In this document: positions 50,769-59,564 of the stretch, in pieces
How the letters are laid out: each line of letters opens with the position of its first letter
Numbering within the stretch: position 1 is the first letter of the stretch
NCBI RefSeq assembly: GCF_025165795.1
Contig: NZ_JAJAGO010000002.1
Coordinates: 62,001 to 126,000, forward strand
DNA: 64,000 bases
Reading direction: 5' to 3'
Origin: Streptomyces gossypii
GTDB lineage: Bacteria; Actinomycetota; Actinomycetes; Streptomycetales; Streptomycetaceae
Translations under genes and position numbers: made by a program
Notes under the pieces: generated by a model
What the model was told of the DNA's origin: nothing
What the model saw: the letters and a program-made list of their open reading frames with translations, nothing else
Database searches by the model: none

Positions 50769-52301
50769 ATGGAGAACAACGCGCAGGGAGCCGTCTTCGG
50801 ACGGCGGTTGTGGACGCTGCTGGCGGTGAGCGCGGCCCAGCTCCTCGTCGTACTGGACGGGACGATCGTGAACATCGCGCTGCCCTCCGCGCAGAGCGCG
50901 CTCGGCATGTCCGACGCGAGCAGGCAGTGGGCGATCACCGCGTACGCGCTGGCCTTCGGCGGACTGCTGCTGATCGGCGGCCGGGTCAGCAGCGCGCTCG
51001 GGCACCGGCGCACCTTCCTCATCGGGCTGGTCGGCTTCGCCGCCTCGTCCGCGCTGGGCGGCGCCGCCGTGAACCCGGAAATGCTCTTCGGGGCCCGGGC
51101 ACTTCAGGGCGTGTTCGCCGCCGCGCTCGCGCCCGCCGGACTGTCGTTGCTGACCACCACGTTCACCGAAACGCGCGAACGCGGCCGCGCCTTCGGCGTG
51201 TTCGCCGCCGTCGGTGCGGCGGGGTCAGCACTCGGCCTGGTCGCGGGCGGCCTGCTGACCGAATACGCGAGCTGGCGCTGGTGCCTGTACATCAACGTCC
51301 CCGTCGCGCTGCTCGCCGTACTCGGCACCACGTTCGTGCCCCGCGACCAGCCGGTACGGGACGCCGGCCGGCTCGACGTGCCGGGCGCGCTGCTCAGCGC
51401 ATCGGGCTTCGCGGCGGTGGTCTACGGCATCAACGAGGCCGAACCGCTGGGGTGGAGCTCGGCGAAGGTGCTGGCCCTGCTGGGCGGCGGGGTCCTGCTG
51501 CTGGCCGCGTTCGCCGCCGTCGAGGTACGGGCGCCCCGCCCGCTGCTGCCGATGCGCGTGCTCCTGCACCGTGCCCGCGCGGGGGCGTTCGTCTCGATCA
51601 CGCTGATGTTCGTGGCGATGTTCGGCTTCTACCTGTTCATGAGCTACTACACGCAGACGATCCTCGGCTATTCGCCCGTCCAGGCCGGCCTGACGCTGAT
51701 CATCAACGCCCTGGCCGCGCTGCTCGGCTCCACCCTCATCGCCGGGAAGCTGCACGGTCGCGTCCCGCCCGTCGCACTGATCGTGCCGGGCCTGCTCGCC
51801 GCGGCGGCCGGGATGCTCATCCTCACCCGCCTGACGCCGGACAGCTCGCACGTCCTGCCGCTCTACCTGGTGCCCGCGCTGGTACTCACCGGGCTCGGCC
51901 TCGGCTGCGTCATGCCTCCGACCGCCATCCTGGCCACCGCGGACATGCGCGGGCACGACATCGGAGCCGCTTCGGCCGCCTACAACGCCTCCCAGCAACT
52001 GGGCGCCGCCCTCGGCACCGCACTGCTCAACACCCTCGCCGCCAGCGCCACCGCGTCCTATCTGGCCACGCACCGGCAGGCCACGCCGGACGCGGCCTCC
52101 GTACACGGCTACACGACCGCACTCACGGTCGCCTTCGCCATCCTCCTCGCCGCGGCCTGCCTCACGGCGGCGCTGACGATGACCCGCGGGCGACGGGCCC
52201 GGACACCGGCGGCCCAGGCACCTCACTCCGACCAGGCGGAGGCGGAAGCGGAAGCGGCGGCGGAGGCGGAGGACGGCAAGCGCCCCGCACCCCGCCCGTA
52301 A
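50769..52301 (+). CDS. DHA2-type multidrug efflux MFS transporter
   Basis: The 510-residue protein has about 14 hydrophobic helices. VLDGTIVNIALPSAQ in helix 1 is the DHA2 motif D, GGRVSSALGHRRTFLIG is motif A, and the antiporter-type glycine-rich segment (AVGAAGSALGLVAGGLL) follows. It exports a drug or antibiotic by proton antiport in homologues. AGGTGG precedes the ATG. Regulated by the divergent TetR. Confidence 0.93.
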   Translation: MENNAQGAVFGRRLWTLLAVSAAQLLVVLDGTIVNIALPSAQSALGMSDASRQWAITAYALAFGGLLLIGGRVSSALGHRRTFLIGLVGFAASSALGGAAVNPEMLFGARALQGVFAAALAPAGLSLLTTTFTETRERGRAFGVFAAVGAAGSALGLVAGGLLTEYASWRWCLYINVPVALLAVLGTTFVPRDQPVRDAGRLDVPGALLSASGFAAVVYGINEAEPLGWSSAKVLALLGGGVLLLAAFAAVEVRAPRPLLPMRVLLHRARAGAFVSITLMFVAMFGFYLFMSYYTQTILGYSPVQAGLTLIINALAALLGSTLIAGKLHGRVPPVALIVPGLLAAAAGMLILTRLTPDSSHVLPLYLVPALVLTGLGLGCVMPPTAILATADMRGHDIGAASAAYNASQQLGAALGTALLNTLAASATASYLATHRQATPDAASVHGYTTALTVAFAILLAAACLTAALTMTRGRRARTPAAQAPHSDQAEAEAEAAAEAEDGKRPAPRP

Positions 52302-52325
52302 CCGCAGGACGTCATGGATTCGGAC

Positions 52326-52370
52326 TTCGTGGCGGATTACGGCCACTGAGTGGCCGTAATCCGCCACGAA
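52326..52370. terminator. 22-base-stem bidirectional hairpin overlapping a coding end
   Basis: Bases 52326-52347 pair perfectly with 52349-52370 around one G. It lies 24 bases after the efflux stop. The left part carries the final codons and stop (52337-52339) of the convergent ATPase gene, so the last residues of that protein are encoded by the terminator. Confidence 0.9.
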
Positions 52371-52849
52371 ACCGGACCAGCACCCGCCCCACCCCCGCCC
52401 GACGCGGAGATCCCCCAGAGCACCCGGCCCGCACCCGTACCCGTGCTGAGCTCGCACCAGGTGTACTTGCCGCGCGCCCCGCTGAGCCCGTCGCCGAGGG
52501 GGAACCACCCCCACTTGTCGGCGTACACCGTGACCAGCAGCAGCCCCCGGCCGCCCTCCCGCTCATTGTCGGGAGCGGCTGCCCGGGGCGGTTGCGGGTC
52601 GGTGTCCCACACCCCGAGCCGCAGCGTGCCCCCCGTACGGCGCAGACGCAGCGACGCCGGCCCCGCCGAGTACAGATACGCGTTGGTCAGCAGCTCGGAC
52701 GCCAGCAGCACGGCCGTGTCCAGGAGTTGGGGCAGGTCGTTGCGTACGAGGACGGCGTGCAGAGTCGAGCGCGCGATGCCGATCGCGCGGGCGTCGTGGG
52801 GTACGTACAGCGTGTAGGCCCAGCGTTCGGTGGAAGCGTCGGCGTCCAT
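52337..52849 (-). CDS. HATPase_c (RsbW-like) ATP-binding protein, AbaA-like
   Basis: The 170-residue GHKL fold has LLASELLTNAYLYS (N-box with Glu and Asn), LGVWDTDPQPP (G1 box) and GRGLLLVTVYADKWG (G2 box). CGGAGATCCCC precedes ATG 52849. Stand-alone proteins of this type in Streptomyces sit beside WhiJ-type regulators and may act as anti-sigma or developmental modulators. Confidence 0.88.
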   Translation of the reverse strand: MDADASTERWAYTLYVPHDARAIGIARSTLHAVLVRNDLPQLLDTAVLLASELLTNAYLYSAGPASLRLRRTGGTLRLGVWDTDPQPPRAAAPDNEREGGRGLLLVTVYADKWGWFPLGDGLSGARGKYTWCELSTGTGAGRVLWGISASGGGGAGAGPVSWRITATQWP

Positions 52850-53117
52850 GGGGATCTCCGGAGTCGCAGCGATGGGATTCGGCCGACGCGACTACGGCGC
52901 CTCGCGGTGGCGACACCGCGCCTGACCGGCCGGAGGAACGGCAGGACGGCAGGATGCGCTTCCGGCTTACGGGCACTCACACGGTGAGCGGCACATCACA
53001 GACGGTAGGGCACTATGATGCGACGGCGCAAGATAGCGCCGCAGGGTTCACGCCTGCCTCATCTGGACCCGCGCCGCTGTGCACGCGAGACTTTCCACAC
53101 CGCGGAAGAGGGGACAC

Positions 53118-53969
53118 ATGCCGCCCAGAGCCCAACCCACCGCTCGACAGGAACGGCTGGGCACCGAGCTGCGCAAACTACGGGAAGCGGCAGGCATGAC
53201 CGCCAGGGAGGCCGCAACGCTCCTGGGCACCAGCCCGATGCAGATGAGCCACATGGAGACGGGCCGCGCGGGCATCAGCGAACCGCGGCTGCGCAGTCTG
53301 GCCGCGCACTACGCCTGCCCGGACAGCGCCTTCGTGGACGCCCTCGCCTCCATGGCAACCGACCGCACCCGCGGCTGGTGGGAGGAGTACCGGGGCATCC
53401 TGCCGCCCAGCTTCCTGGACCTGGCCGAACTGGAGCACCACGCGGCCTACCTGCGCAGCGTGGACATCGCGCACATCCCCGGGCTGTTCCAGACAGAGGC
53501 CTACGCCGCTGCCGTGTTCTCCTACACCGTCCCGGAACTGCCGCCGGACGACCTTGCCGCGTGGGTCTCGCACCGGATGCGCAGACGCAGTGTGCTCGCA
53601 CAGCGCGCCGCCGTCACTCATGACGCTCTGATCCACGAAGCGGCACTGCGCATCAAGGTGAGTGACAGGAAAGTCGCGCAGCAGCAACTGCGCCAGCTCC
53701 TCACCCTGTCGGAATCCGACCATGTCACCGTCCGCGTCATCCCGTTCGCCGCTGACGGCTTCGCCGGAGCCGGCTGCACGATGCTCCATGCGGGCGGGGT
53801 CATGCCCAGGCTCGACACCGTGCAGCGCGACACCCCCCATGGGAGCGGATTCGTCGACGCCGAACCGCAGCTCGCCCGCTGTCGAGCGCTCTATCTCCGG
53901 GTGCGGGACGCCTCGCTCGGACCAGTCCGGTCACAGGATTTCATCCACCGCATCGCGCAAGAACTCTGA
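53118..53969 (+). CDS. WhiJ-like XRE regulator with DUF5753
   Basis: The 283-residue protein has an N-terminal HTH (LGTELRKLREAAGMTAREAATLLGTSPMQMSHMETGRAGISEPRLRSL) and then the DUF5753 domain (YRSVDIAHIPGLFQTEAYA-like segment, HDALIHEAALRIKV, VTVRVIPFAADGFAGAG). ATG 53118 follows AAGAGGGGAC. With the DUF397 gene after it and the ATPase gene before it, it forms the standard WhiJ-type developmental cluster of Streptomyces. Confidence 0.93.
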   Translation: MPPRAQPTARQERLGTELRKLREAAGMTAREAATLLGTSPMQMSHMETGRAGISEPRLRSLAAHYACPDSAFVDALASMATDRTRGWWEEYRGILPPSFLDLAELEHHAAYLRSVDIAHIPGLFQTEAYAAAVFSYTVPELPPDDLAAWVSHRMRRRSVLAQRAAVTHDALIHEAALRIKVSDRKVAQQQLRQLLTLSESDHVTVRVIPFAADGFAGAGCTMLHAGGVMPRLDTVQRDTPHGSGFVDAEPQLARCRALYLRVRDASLGPVRSQDFIHRIAQEL

Positions 53970-53978
53970 GGGGCTCCC

Positions 53979-54161
53979 ATGCAGACCACTTGGCAGAAGT
54001 CGACCTACTCCGGCGGCGCCGAAGGCAACTCCTGTCTGGAGCTGGCGCTTTCCGGCGAGGGCATGGCCATAGCCCTCCGGGAGAGCGACGCACCGGACGA
54101 AATCCTCGTCACCACTCCCGCCACGCTCGCCCGGCTCATACGGCAGCTGAAGGCGAACTGA
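53979..54161 (+). CDS. DUF397 small protein
   Basis: The 60-residue protein has WQKSTYSGGAEGNSCLELAL and VALRESDAP-like text (AIALRESDAPDEILVTTPATLARLIRQLK), the DUF397 pattern. It begins 9 bases after the XRE stop and is co-transcribed. DUF397 proteins accompany and may oppose WhiJ-type regulators. Confidence 0.93.
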   Translation: MQTTWQKSTYSGGAEGNSCLELALSGEGMAIALRESDAPDEILVTTPATLARLIRQLKAN

Positions 54162-54165
54162 CGGC

Positions 54166-54498
54166 TCACTTCTCAAACAGCGCTCGGGCCTTCGTGAACG
54201 CCTCGACCAATTCCGCCTCACCGATATAGGGCGGCTTCGGCTTCGGCCGGTACAGGGAAATCGGCTCGGCCAGCGCGTAAAACACCTCCGTCCCAAAGAA
54301 CTCCTCCACCAGCATGCTCTCCACCCGGCCCAGCAGCTTCATCGACCGATTCTCGCCGGACACATACAAGTCGATCAGATAAACAAGCGTAGCGTTCGCA
54401 CTCACAGAACCACCCCACGGGTTGGCAGCCGAATTTCCGTAGATCACCCGACAACCACGGTATCCCAGCCCGTCCAGCCCACCAGCCCGCAGGTGCAC
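54166..54498 (-). CDS. Small hypothetical protein
   Basis: The 110-residue protein has no family recognised and visibly lower GC than its neighbours. The conserved-looking part is SANATLVYLIDLYVSGENRSMKLLGRVESMLVEEFFG. A start at GTG 54498 or further in is possible; no strong ribosome site was seen. It ends 4 bases from the DUF397 stop on the other strand. Confidence 0.5.
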   Translation of the reverse strand: MHLRAGGLDGLGYRGCRVIYGNSAANPWGGSVSANATLVYLIDLYVSGENRSMKLLGRVESMLVEEFFGTEVFYALAEPISLYRPKPKPPYIGEAELVEAFTKARALFEK

Positions 54499-54542
54499 CG
54501 GCCCACAGGCCGACCCCCACGGCCCTCACCGCCGTGCGTCGC

Positions 54543-55361
54543 TCAGCGGGCTCGGGCGAGGAAAAGGTCACTCATGTGGTGCATGTCGATGCCGCCGCCG
54601 CGTGCGTCGAGCAGGCGGCCGGTGTCGGCAAGGGCCAGATCGCGACGGTCCTCGGGCAGGACGCGATAGGCGGAGACCGAGGCGAGATGCGCCAGGTAGC
54701 GGTCCGTGTCGTAGCGGAGGGCCTGGCGGAAGCGGACCGACCGCAGGTCGGTGAAGCGCCCGTCCCGTCGGCACTCGGCCTCCGGCCAGCCTTCCCGCAG
54801 GCCACAACTGCCCGGCGCGTCACCGTAGGCGGAGGCCAGTTCGCCATGCGGTGAGGTGATGACACCGTGCCGGTGGTCGATCTCGGCGAGTTCGGCGTGC
54901 AACTCGGCGTCCAGGACGCCGAGCGGGTTCCAGAACAGCGCCAGCGCACCGCCGGGTTCCAGTGCCGCGTGGGCCAGGCCCCATCGCCGGTCCGGAGCCA
55001 TCCAGTGCCAGGACGTGGCAGCGAAGAGCAGCCCGAAGCGCCGCCGCCCCGGCTCCCACTCCTCGAAGCCGCAGACCTCTATCCGCACCTCGGGGCAGGC
55101 AGCAGTGTTGCGGCGCAGCACCTCGGCCATGCGGGGATCGGGCTCGACGCACACCAACGGCACACCGTGCGCGGCGAAAAGCAGCGTGGCCTTGCCGGTA
55201 CCGGCTCCCACCTCCACCGCCGCACGGTCTCCCAGCGCCGCATAGCCCAGCACCTCCGCCACCATGGCGTCGGCGTACCCAGGTCGAGCGGCGTCGTACA
55301 TCTCCGCCACCTCGCCGAAGACCTTGCCGCGCACGGTGTCGGTCTGCGCCTCTGAGGCCAC
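54543..55361 (-). CDS. Class I SAM-dependent methyltransferase
   Basis: The 272-residue protein has AAVEVGAGTGKATLLFAAHG (SAM loop), CVEPDPRMAEVL (acidic ribose-binding residue) and ATSWHWM, as in the UbiE/Methyltransf_11 group that acts on small molecules. Substrate unknown. Confidence 0.88.
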   Translation of the reverse strand: MASEAQTDTVRGKVFGEVAEMYDAARPGYADAMVAEVLGYAALGDRAAVEVGAGTGKATLLFAAHGVPLVCVEPDPRMAEVLRRNTAACPEVRIEVCGFEEWEPGRRRFGLLFAATSWHWMAPDRRWGLAHAALEPGGALALFWNPLGVLDAELHAELAEIDHRHGVITSPHGELASAYGDAPGSCGLREGWPEAECRRDGRFTDLRSVRFRQALRYDTDRYLAHLASVSAYRVLPEDRRDLALADTGRLLDARGGGIDMHHMSDLFLARAR

Positions 55362-55431
55362 GCCGTTCCCCGATCCCTGATCGACTGGCGGTCACCTTAC
55401 CGACGGGCGGGTGGGCGACGCCTCGGGTTTC

Positions 55432-55977
55432 TCACTCGCGCCCGCCGAACTGCCAGTTGTGCACTTCGATCTCGGCGTACCGCTCCGGGGTGAGGACGGC
55501 GCGGGCCGTAGCCGGGTCCGGCGCCCGCACCAGTGCCGCCGTACCCAGCCAGGTGGCGCCGTCGTCGGACAGCAGCGGCCCGTACGCGATCAACTCGTCC
55601 TGGCCGGAGGGCGCGAGGTCGGCGGCCTGGCCCGCGCCGAGTCCGAGCACCAGGTAGCGGCTGCCATCGGTCGGGCCACCGGGGAAGTCCCACATGGTGC
55701 GCCCCAAGGTGTTGCGCCAGCGGCGCAGCATCACATCGCGGTACACGCCGGCCTGGTAGCCGGGCTCCCCGAAGGCGAACGTGCGGGCGGCGGCGGCATC
55801 TGGCAAGTCGAGGATGTGCACGCTGCCGGTCGCCACCTCGCGGTCGCCGTCCATGGTCGGGCCACGGGCGATCATCTCCGCCCCGTACCCGTCCATGTAG
55901 GACAAGTGCTCCTCCAACAGCTCCTCTCGCAGCGCCAGGGAACCGGACCGGTCACGGTGATAGCAGAAGAACTCCAT
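55432..55977 (-). CDS. YciI-like protein, two ferredoxin-fold repeats
   Basis: The 181-residue protein has two YCII-type segments: EEHLSYMDGYGAEMIARGPTMDGD...GSVHILDLPDAAAARTFAFGEPGYQAGVYRDVML and AYGPLLSDDGATWLGTAALVRAPDPATARAVLTPERYAEIEVHNW. The His-Asp pair of YciI is only partly kept. Function unknown. Confidence 0.85.
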   Translation of the reverse strand: MEFFCYHRDRSGSLALREELLEEHLSYMDGYGAEMIARGPTMDGDREVATGSVHILDLPDAAAARTFAFGEPGYQAGVYRDVMLRRWRNTLGRTMWDFPGGPTDGSRYLVLGLGAGQAADLAPSGQDELIAYGPLLSDDGATWLGTAALVRAPDPATARAVLTPERYAEIEVHNWQFGGRE

Positions 55978-56078
55978 GTCCCACAGTCTTCCTCACCAGC
56001 GGGACGAGCCATGAAGGGCTTCGCTGCTGGCCCTCACCGCTCACGGTACGAAACACCCACGTTCGACCCCCGGGTTCC

Positions 56079-56609
56079 TCACAGCGCGTCCGCAACCTGG
56101 GTCAGGTAGGCGGCGAACGACGGCCAGACCCCCGGCACATGCTCAAACGCCTCGGCGTAGGTGCCGACCTGGCCGTACCCCTCCCCGGGGGCACAGTCGG
56201 CGAACAGCCCGTAGAGCCCGTCCGGATCCGTGACGATGAACGGCAAGTACCGCCCCTGCGGGTTTTCCCCGCGCTGGTACTCGGACCAGTACCTCATTTT
56301 GCCAAGGGGCCCGATGCCGCCGTCAGGCAAGAGGTACCCGCCCCACTGCTCTTCCCGAGTCGGCAGCGGAACGCCGTGGGTGGGCCAGTCGAATCCGGCA
56401 GCGGGGCCGGTGCCGTCGTGGAGCCGATAGAACGCCCGGAGATCAGGCGGGATCACCAGGTCGAGTTCCCGCTCGACAGCCCGGACCTCCTCCTCGGCCG
56501 CCGGCGCCGGAAGACGCCGGTACTTGTGGGGCTCGTTCTCCTTGAGTCAGCCTTCGATCCTGTGCCAAGCGCCGAGGGCCTGCTCGACCCGTATCTGCTC
56601 ATCGATCAC
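56079..56609 (-). pseudogene. SMI1/KNR4-family gene with an in-frame premature TGA
   Basis: Reading from GTG 56609 gives ALGAWHRIEG, then TGA at 56549-56547, then LKENEPHKYRRLPAPAAEEEVRAVERELDLVIPPDLRAFYRLHDG in the same frame, the standard SMI1/KNR4 start. One base change (TGG Trp to TGA) explains the break. The rest of the gene is open, ending VWPSFAAYLTQVADAL. A shorter protein from GTG 56456 would lack the first fold helix. SMI1/KNR4 proteins are often immunity proteins. Confidence 0.75.
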
Positions 56610-56808
56610 GCCCGCACCCTAGCGACGGGGTACGACACCCCACGACGCCGAACTCCCCTTCTGGCCCCTTCGCCGAAGTCACCATTTGCTCGACCGCATC
56701 GACGTCACCGCGGCCACATGCGACCAGCGACAGCAGCGTCTGACGGTCGTGGAAATTCACCCGGAGGCGCGAGCGCAAGCGGTGTGCCCCCTGCGGGCTC
56801 CTGTGTTG

Positions 56809-57240
56809 CTACTCGCCAACGTCTTCCCGTGCAGAGCTCCCGAGGCCGTGTCCACGAATACCGTGCAGAGAAAAGATCGCATCGCGCTGCTGGGATACTG
56901 TTGCCACTTTCGAAAGAGGCGCCGGATCCAAAATGTAGACGGTCTCTTCATGAACAGTCCGGGTTGAAGGGTCGAATGTGTATGCCTCCCTTCCATCTGT
57001 CATCTGCAACAGCATGCCACTGCTGGTGACGTCCAGCCTTGCCCCTTGACAGCACAGCAGCAACCCTTCGCTTTCCAGGCTTCTCCGCAGATCCATCAAA
57101 CACGAGAAAAGATCACCCGCCTGGTGTTTTTCGTCGGGGAGTCCAGCCCTCTTCAGAGTGAGCTCATGAGGATCCCGGCCAGTGATGGCCACGAAAACCT
57201 CTTCGAGTATTCCCGACATATTCGCCGCTATGAGATTCAT
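56809..57240 (-). CDS. AT-richer hypothetical protein, possible immunity or accessory gene
   Basis: The 143-residue protein (MNLIAANMSGILEEVFVAITGRDPHELTLKRAG...) has no family recognised. The start at ATG 57240 is chosen behind GGGGGTG; an in-frame GTG lies at 57285. GC is lower than in adjacent genes. Its 3' part (56876-56931) is a diverged copy of 60008-60062, where no open frame survives, so this is the better preserved copy of a duplicated gene. Confidence 0.5.
   Translation of the reverse strand: MNLIAANMSGILEEVFVAITGRDPHELTLKRAGLPDEKHQAGDLFSCLMDLRRSLESEGLLLCCQGARLDVTSSGMLLQMTDGREAYTFDPSTRTVHEETVYILDPAPLSKVATVSQQRDAIFSLHGIRGHGLGSSAREDVGE
56876..56931. repeat. Left copy of a diverged direct repeat
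   Basis: About 55 bases (ATCGCATCGCGCT...CGAAAGAGGCGCC...GATCCA) align with 60008-60062 in the same orientation at roughly 80% identity, as counted by eye. The two copies flank the TetR-SDR-reductase-luciferase segment. Confidence 0.7.
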
Positions 57241-57300
57241 CAAGGCACCCCCAGCGCCGAAAACGACACCTATTCCCGTTTGCACGACAAGCTACGGCCG

Positions 57301-57942
57301 TCATTGGCCTCGCACCGGAACGGGAGCAGGCCCGGCAGTTCCGCAGTCATCGCTGGGCTGCCGAGGAGGTGACGCGGGGATGGCGTTGTCGATGAGGACG
57401 GCGGCGATGGCGGCGGCGGTGGGGAAGGAATCGCTGTTGAGGACTCGGGTGCGGGCCGAGGCGCCGTCGATGAGCAGCGCCAGTTGTTCACCGAGTTGTT
57501 CGGGGTGGGTGGCGCCGGCTTCGCGGGCGGCCTCGGTGAGCCGCGCGGCGATGGCGGTCTTGTAGTCGCGTGCGTACTGGGATGCGGAGTGTTGGGGGTC
57601 GTGCAGTTCGACGGCCGCCGCGATGTAGGGGCACAGGGGCGTGGACGCGGGCATCTCGAAGGCGGCGAGGAGCCGTTCGCGGGGTGTGAGGTCGGTGCGC
57701 TCGAACACTCCGGGCATGACGTCGGGATCGAATCGGCGCAGGTATTCGGCGACGAGCTCGTCCTTGTTGGTGAAGTGCTGGTAGGCCGTGCGCTTGGACA
57801 CCTGGGCCACGGCGCAGAGTTGGTCCATGCCGGTGCGGTTGATCCCCTGCTCGCGGAACAGCTGCTGCGACGCGCCGAGGATGCGCTCGCGAGCGCCCCG
57901 GCCGCGGCGCTGGCCCAGGGGGCCCTTCTCCAACTCCGTCAT
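57301..57942 (-). CDS. TetR-family regulator
   Basis: The 213-residue protein has the HTH RGARERILGASQQLFREQGINRTGMDQLCAVAQVSKRTAYQHFTNKDELVAEYL. It is divergent from an SDR gene with two TACAC/GTGTA repeats between. Start is uncertain: GGAGGT directly abuts ATG 57942, while GTG 57957 is in frame upstream. It likely represses the SDR-reductase operon in response to an electrophile or drug. Confidence 0.88.
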   Translation of the reverse strand: MTELEKGPLGQRRGRGARERILGASQQLFREQGINRTGMDQLCAVAQVSKRTAYQHFTNKDELVAEYLRRFDPDVMPGVFERTDLTPRERLLAAFEMPASTPLCPYIAAAVELHDPQHSASQYARDYKTAIAARLTEAAREAGATHPEQLGEQLALLIDGASARTRVLNSDSFPTAAAIAAVLIDNAIPASPPRQPSDDCGTAGPAPVPVRGQ

Positions 57943-57952
57943 ACCTCCAGTA

Positions 57953-57978
57953 TACACCGTTCGGTACCGACCGGTGTA
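57953..57978. promoter_or_regulatory. TetR operator candidate, site 1
   Basis: TACACCG (57953-57959) and CGGTGTA (57972-57978) are perfect arms around the palindrome TCGGTACCGA (57961-57970). It lies at the start of the TetR gene. Confidence 0.65.
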
Positions 57979-58016
57979 CGTAGCTTGCGCTCCGATCAGC
58001 CAACGGATACGTTACG

Positions 58017-58032
58017 TACACAGCCTGGTGTA
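58017..58032. promoter_or_regulatory. TetR operator candidate, site 2
   Basis: TACAC (58017-58021) and GTGTA (58028-58032) repeat the half-sites of site 1, 49 bases before the SDR start, so the same protein may bind both. Confidence 0.55.
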
Positions 58033-58059
58033 TGTAAGAACCGGACTGCTTCGGATACC

Positions 58060-58081
58060 CATCAATTCAACGGAGTGATCA
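58060..58081 (+). promoter_or_regulatory. Leader of the SDR gene lacking a strong ribosome site
   Basis: The sequence before ATG 58081 (AATTCAACGGAGTGATC) contains CGGAG 8 bases upstream, which is enough to set the start. Confidence 0.5.
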
Positions 58082-58815
58082 TGGGAAAGCTCGATGGCAA
58101 GGTAGCGGTGATCACCGGCGGATCCACCGGCATGGCACTGGCCGGCGCCAAGCTGTTCGTCGAGGAAGGAGCGCACGTCTTCATCCAGGCCCGGCGGCAG
58201 GAAGCACTGGACGACGCCGTCAAGCTGATCGGCCGCAACGTCACCGCCGTCCAGGGTGACGCGGCCGACCTGGACGACCTGGACCGCTTGTACGAGACCG
58301 TCAAGCGGGAAAAAGGCTCGATCGACGTGCTGTGGGCCAGCGCCGGGATGGGCGAACCCGGCGTCCTCGGCGAGATCACCGAGGAACAGTTCCACCGCGC
58401 CTTCTCGCTCAACGCGCGCGGCACCCTGTTCACCGTGCAGAAGGCACTGCCGCTGATCAACGACAACGGCTCGATCTTCATGACCGGATCCAACGCCTCT
58501 CTCGGCGCCTTCCCCGGCTGGAGCCTCTACGCGGGAAGCAAAGCCGTCCAGCAGGCATGGGCCCGCGTCTGGCTCAACGAACTGCGCGACCGCAAGATCC
58601 GGGTCAACGTCCTGACCCCCGGCCAGGTCGGCACCGCCAAACAGGAAGAACTTTTCGACGAGGCAACCAGGGCCGCATTCGAGTCCCTCATCCCCCGCGG
58701 AAAGATGGGCCGCCCCGAAGAGATCGCCTCCGTCGCCCTGTTCCTCGCCTCCGACGACTCCAGCTACGTCAACGGCCTGGAACTGGTCGCCGACGGCGGC
58801 ACCACCGCCATCTGA
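58081..58815 (+). CDS. Short-chain dehydrogenase/reductase
   Basis: The 244-residue classical SDR has TGGSTGMALA (glycine loop, with Met-Ala where GIG is usual), NARG, SNAS and YAGSK (Asn-Ser-Tyr-Lys tetrad) and PGQVGT. It reduces a carbonyl with NAD(P)H. First gene after the TetR operator, followed by a reductase after about 120 bases. Confidence 0.92.
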   Translation: MGKLDGKVAVITGGSTGMALAGAKLFVEEGAHVFIQARRQEALDDAVKLIGRNVTAVQGDAADLDDLDRLYETVKREKGSIDVLWASAGMGEPGVLGEITEEQFHRAFSLNARGTLFTVQKALPLINDNGSIFMTGSNASLGAFPGWSLYAGSKAVQQAWARVWLNELRDRKIRVNVLTPGQVGTAKQEELFDEATRAAFESLIPRGKMGRPEEIASVALFLASDDSSYVNGLELVADGGTTAI

Positions 58816-58934
58816 ACCACACACCGGGAATTCCGCGGGCGCACCCCATTGGCGCGGGCGCCGAATTCGCGTGCAGTCCATGATTCGTGGACGAGACAGA
58901 GCGGCACCTTGAGAACAGGAAGAGAGCACACCTC

Positions 58935-59558
58935 ATGAGCAGCATCACCCTCATTGGTACGGGAAACATGGCCCGCACCATCGGTACGCTCGCGGTGGCG
59001 GGCGGCAACACCGTCGAGGTCATGGGACGCGATCAGTCCAAGGCCGATGACCTGGCGAAGGCTCTGGGCGGCGGCGCGACGACCGGCAAGTGGGGCGCCG
59101 TCCCGGCTGGGGACATCGTCATCACGGCCCTGTTGTACGACGGTGTCGTTCCGGTCGTCGCCGAGTACGGAGACGCCCTCGCGGGCAAGGTCATCGTCGA
59201 CATCAGCAACCCCTTCAACGCCACGTTCGACGGACTCGCCCACAGCGAGGAGACCTCGATCGCGCAGGAAGTCGCCAAGGTGGCCCCGGCCGGCGCCAGC
59301 GTGGTGAAGGCGTTCAACACCATCTTCCGTAATGTCCTGGAGAAGGGCCGACCCGACGTCTTCCTCGCGGGCGACAGCGCGCAGGCAAAGGCAGCCGTGG
59401 CGGCATTCATCGAGAGCCTCGGGCTGCGCCCGCTGGACGTCGGCGGCCTGAAAATGGCGCACTGGCTGGAGGGAGTGGGCGTGGTCACGGTGGGCCTCGC
59501 CGGCAACGGGGTTGGCCACTGGGACTTCGCCCTCGGCGCCAACGAACTTACCGGCTGA
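58935..59558 (+). CDS. NADPH-dependent F420 reductase-like protein
   Basis: The 207-residue protein has SSITLIGTGNMARTIGTLAVAGGNTVEVMGRD (Rossmann loop of the F420_oxidored family) and VVKAFNTIFRNVL. GGAAGAG precedes ATG 58935. It was probably co-transcribed with the SDR and with the luciferase-like gene now broken downstream, which would have used F420H2. Confidence 0.88.
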   Translation: MSSITLIGTGNMARTIGTLAVAGGNTVEVMGRDQSKADDLAKALGGGATTGKWGAVPAGDIVITALLYDGVVPVVAEYGDALAGKVIVDISNPFNATFDGLAHSEETSIAQEVAKVAPAGASVVKAFNTIFRNVLEKGRPDVFLAGDSAQAKAAVAAFIESLGLRPLDVGGLKMAHWLEGVGVVTVGLAGNGVGHWDFALGANELTG

Positions 59559-59564
59559 GCTCCC

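Noticed and set aside
53014..53019. TATGAT -10 box before the WhiJ-like gene
   Set aside because: No matching -35 was found at 16-18 bases, so the promoter could not be placed.
56547..56549. Selenocysteine or programmed readthrough at the SMI1 TGA
   Set aside because: SMI1/KNR4 proteins have Trp here, and no SECIS-like or readthrough context is evident, so a nonsense mutation is simpler.
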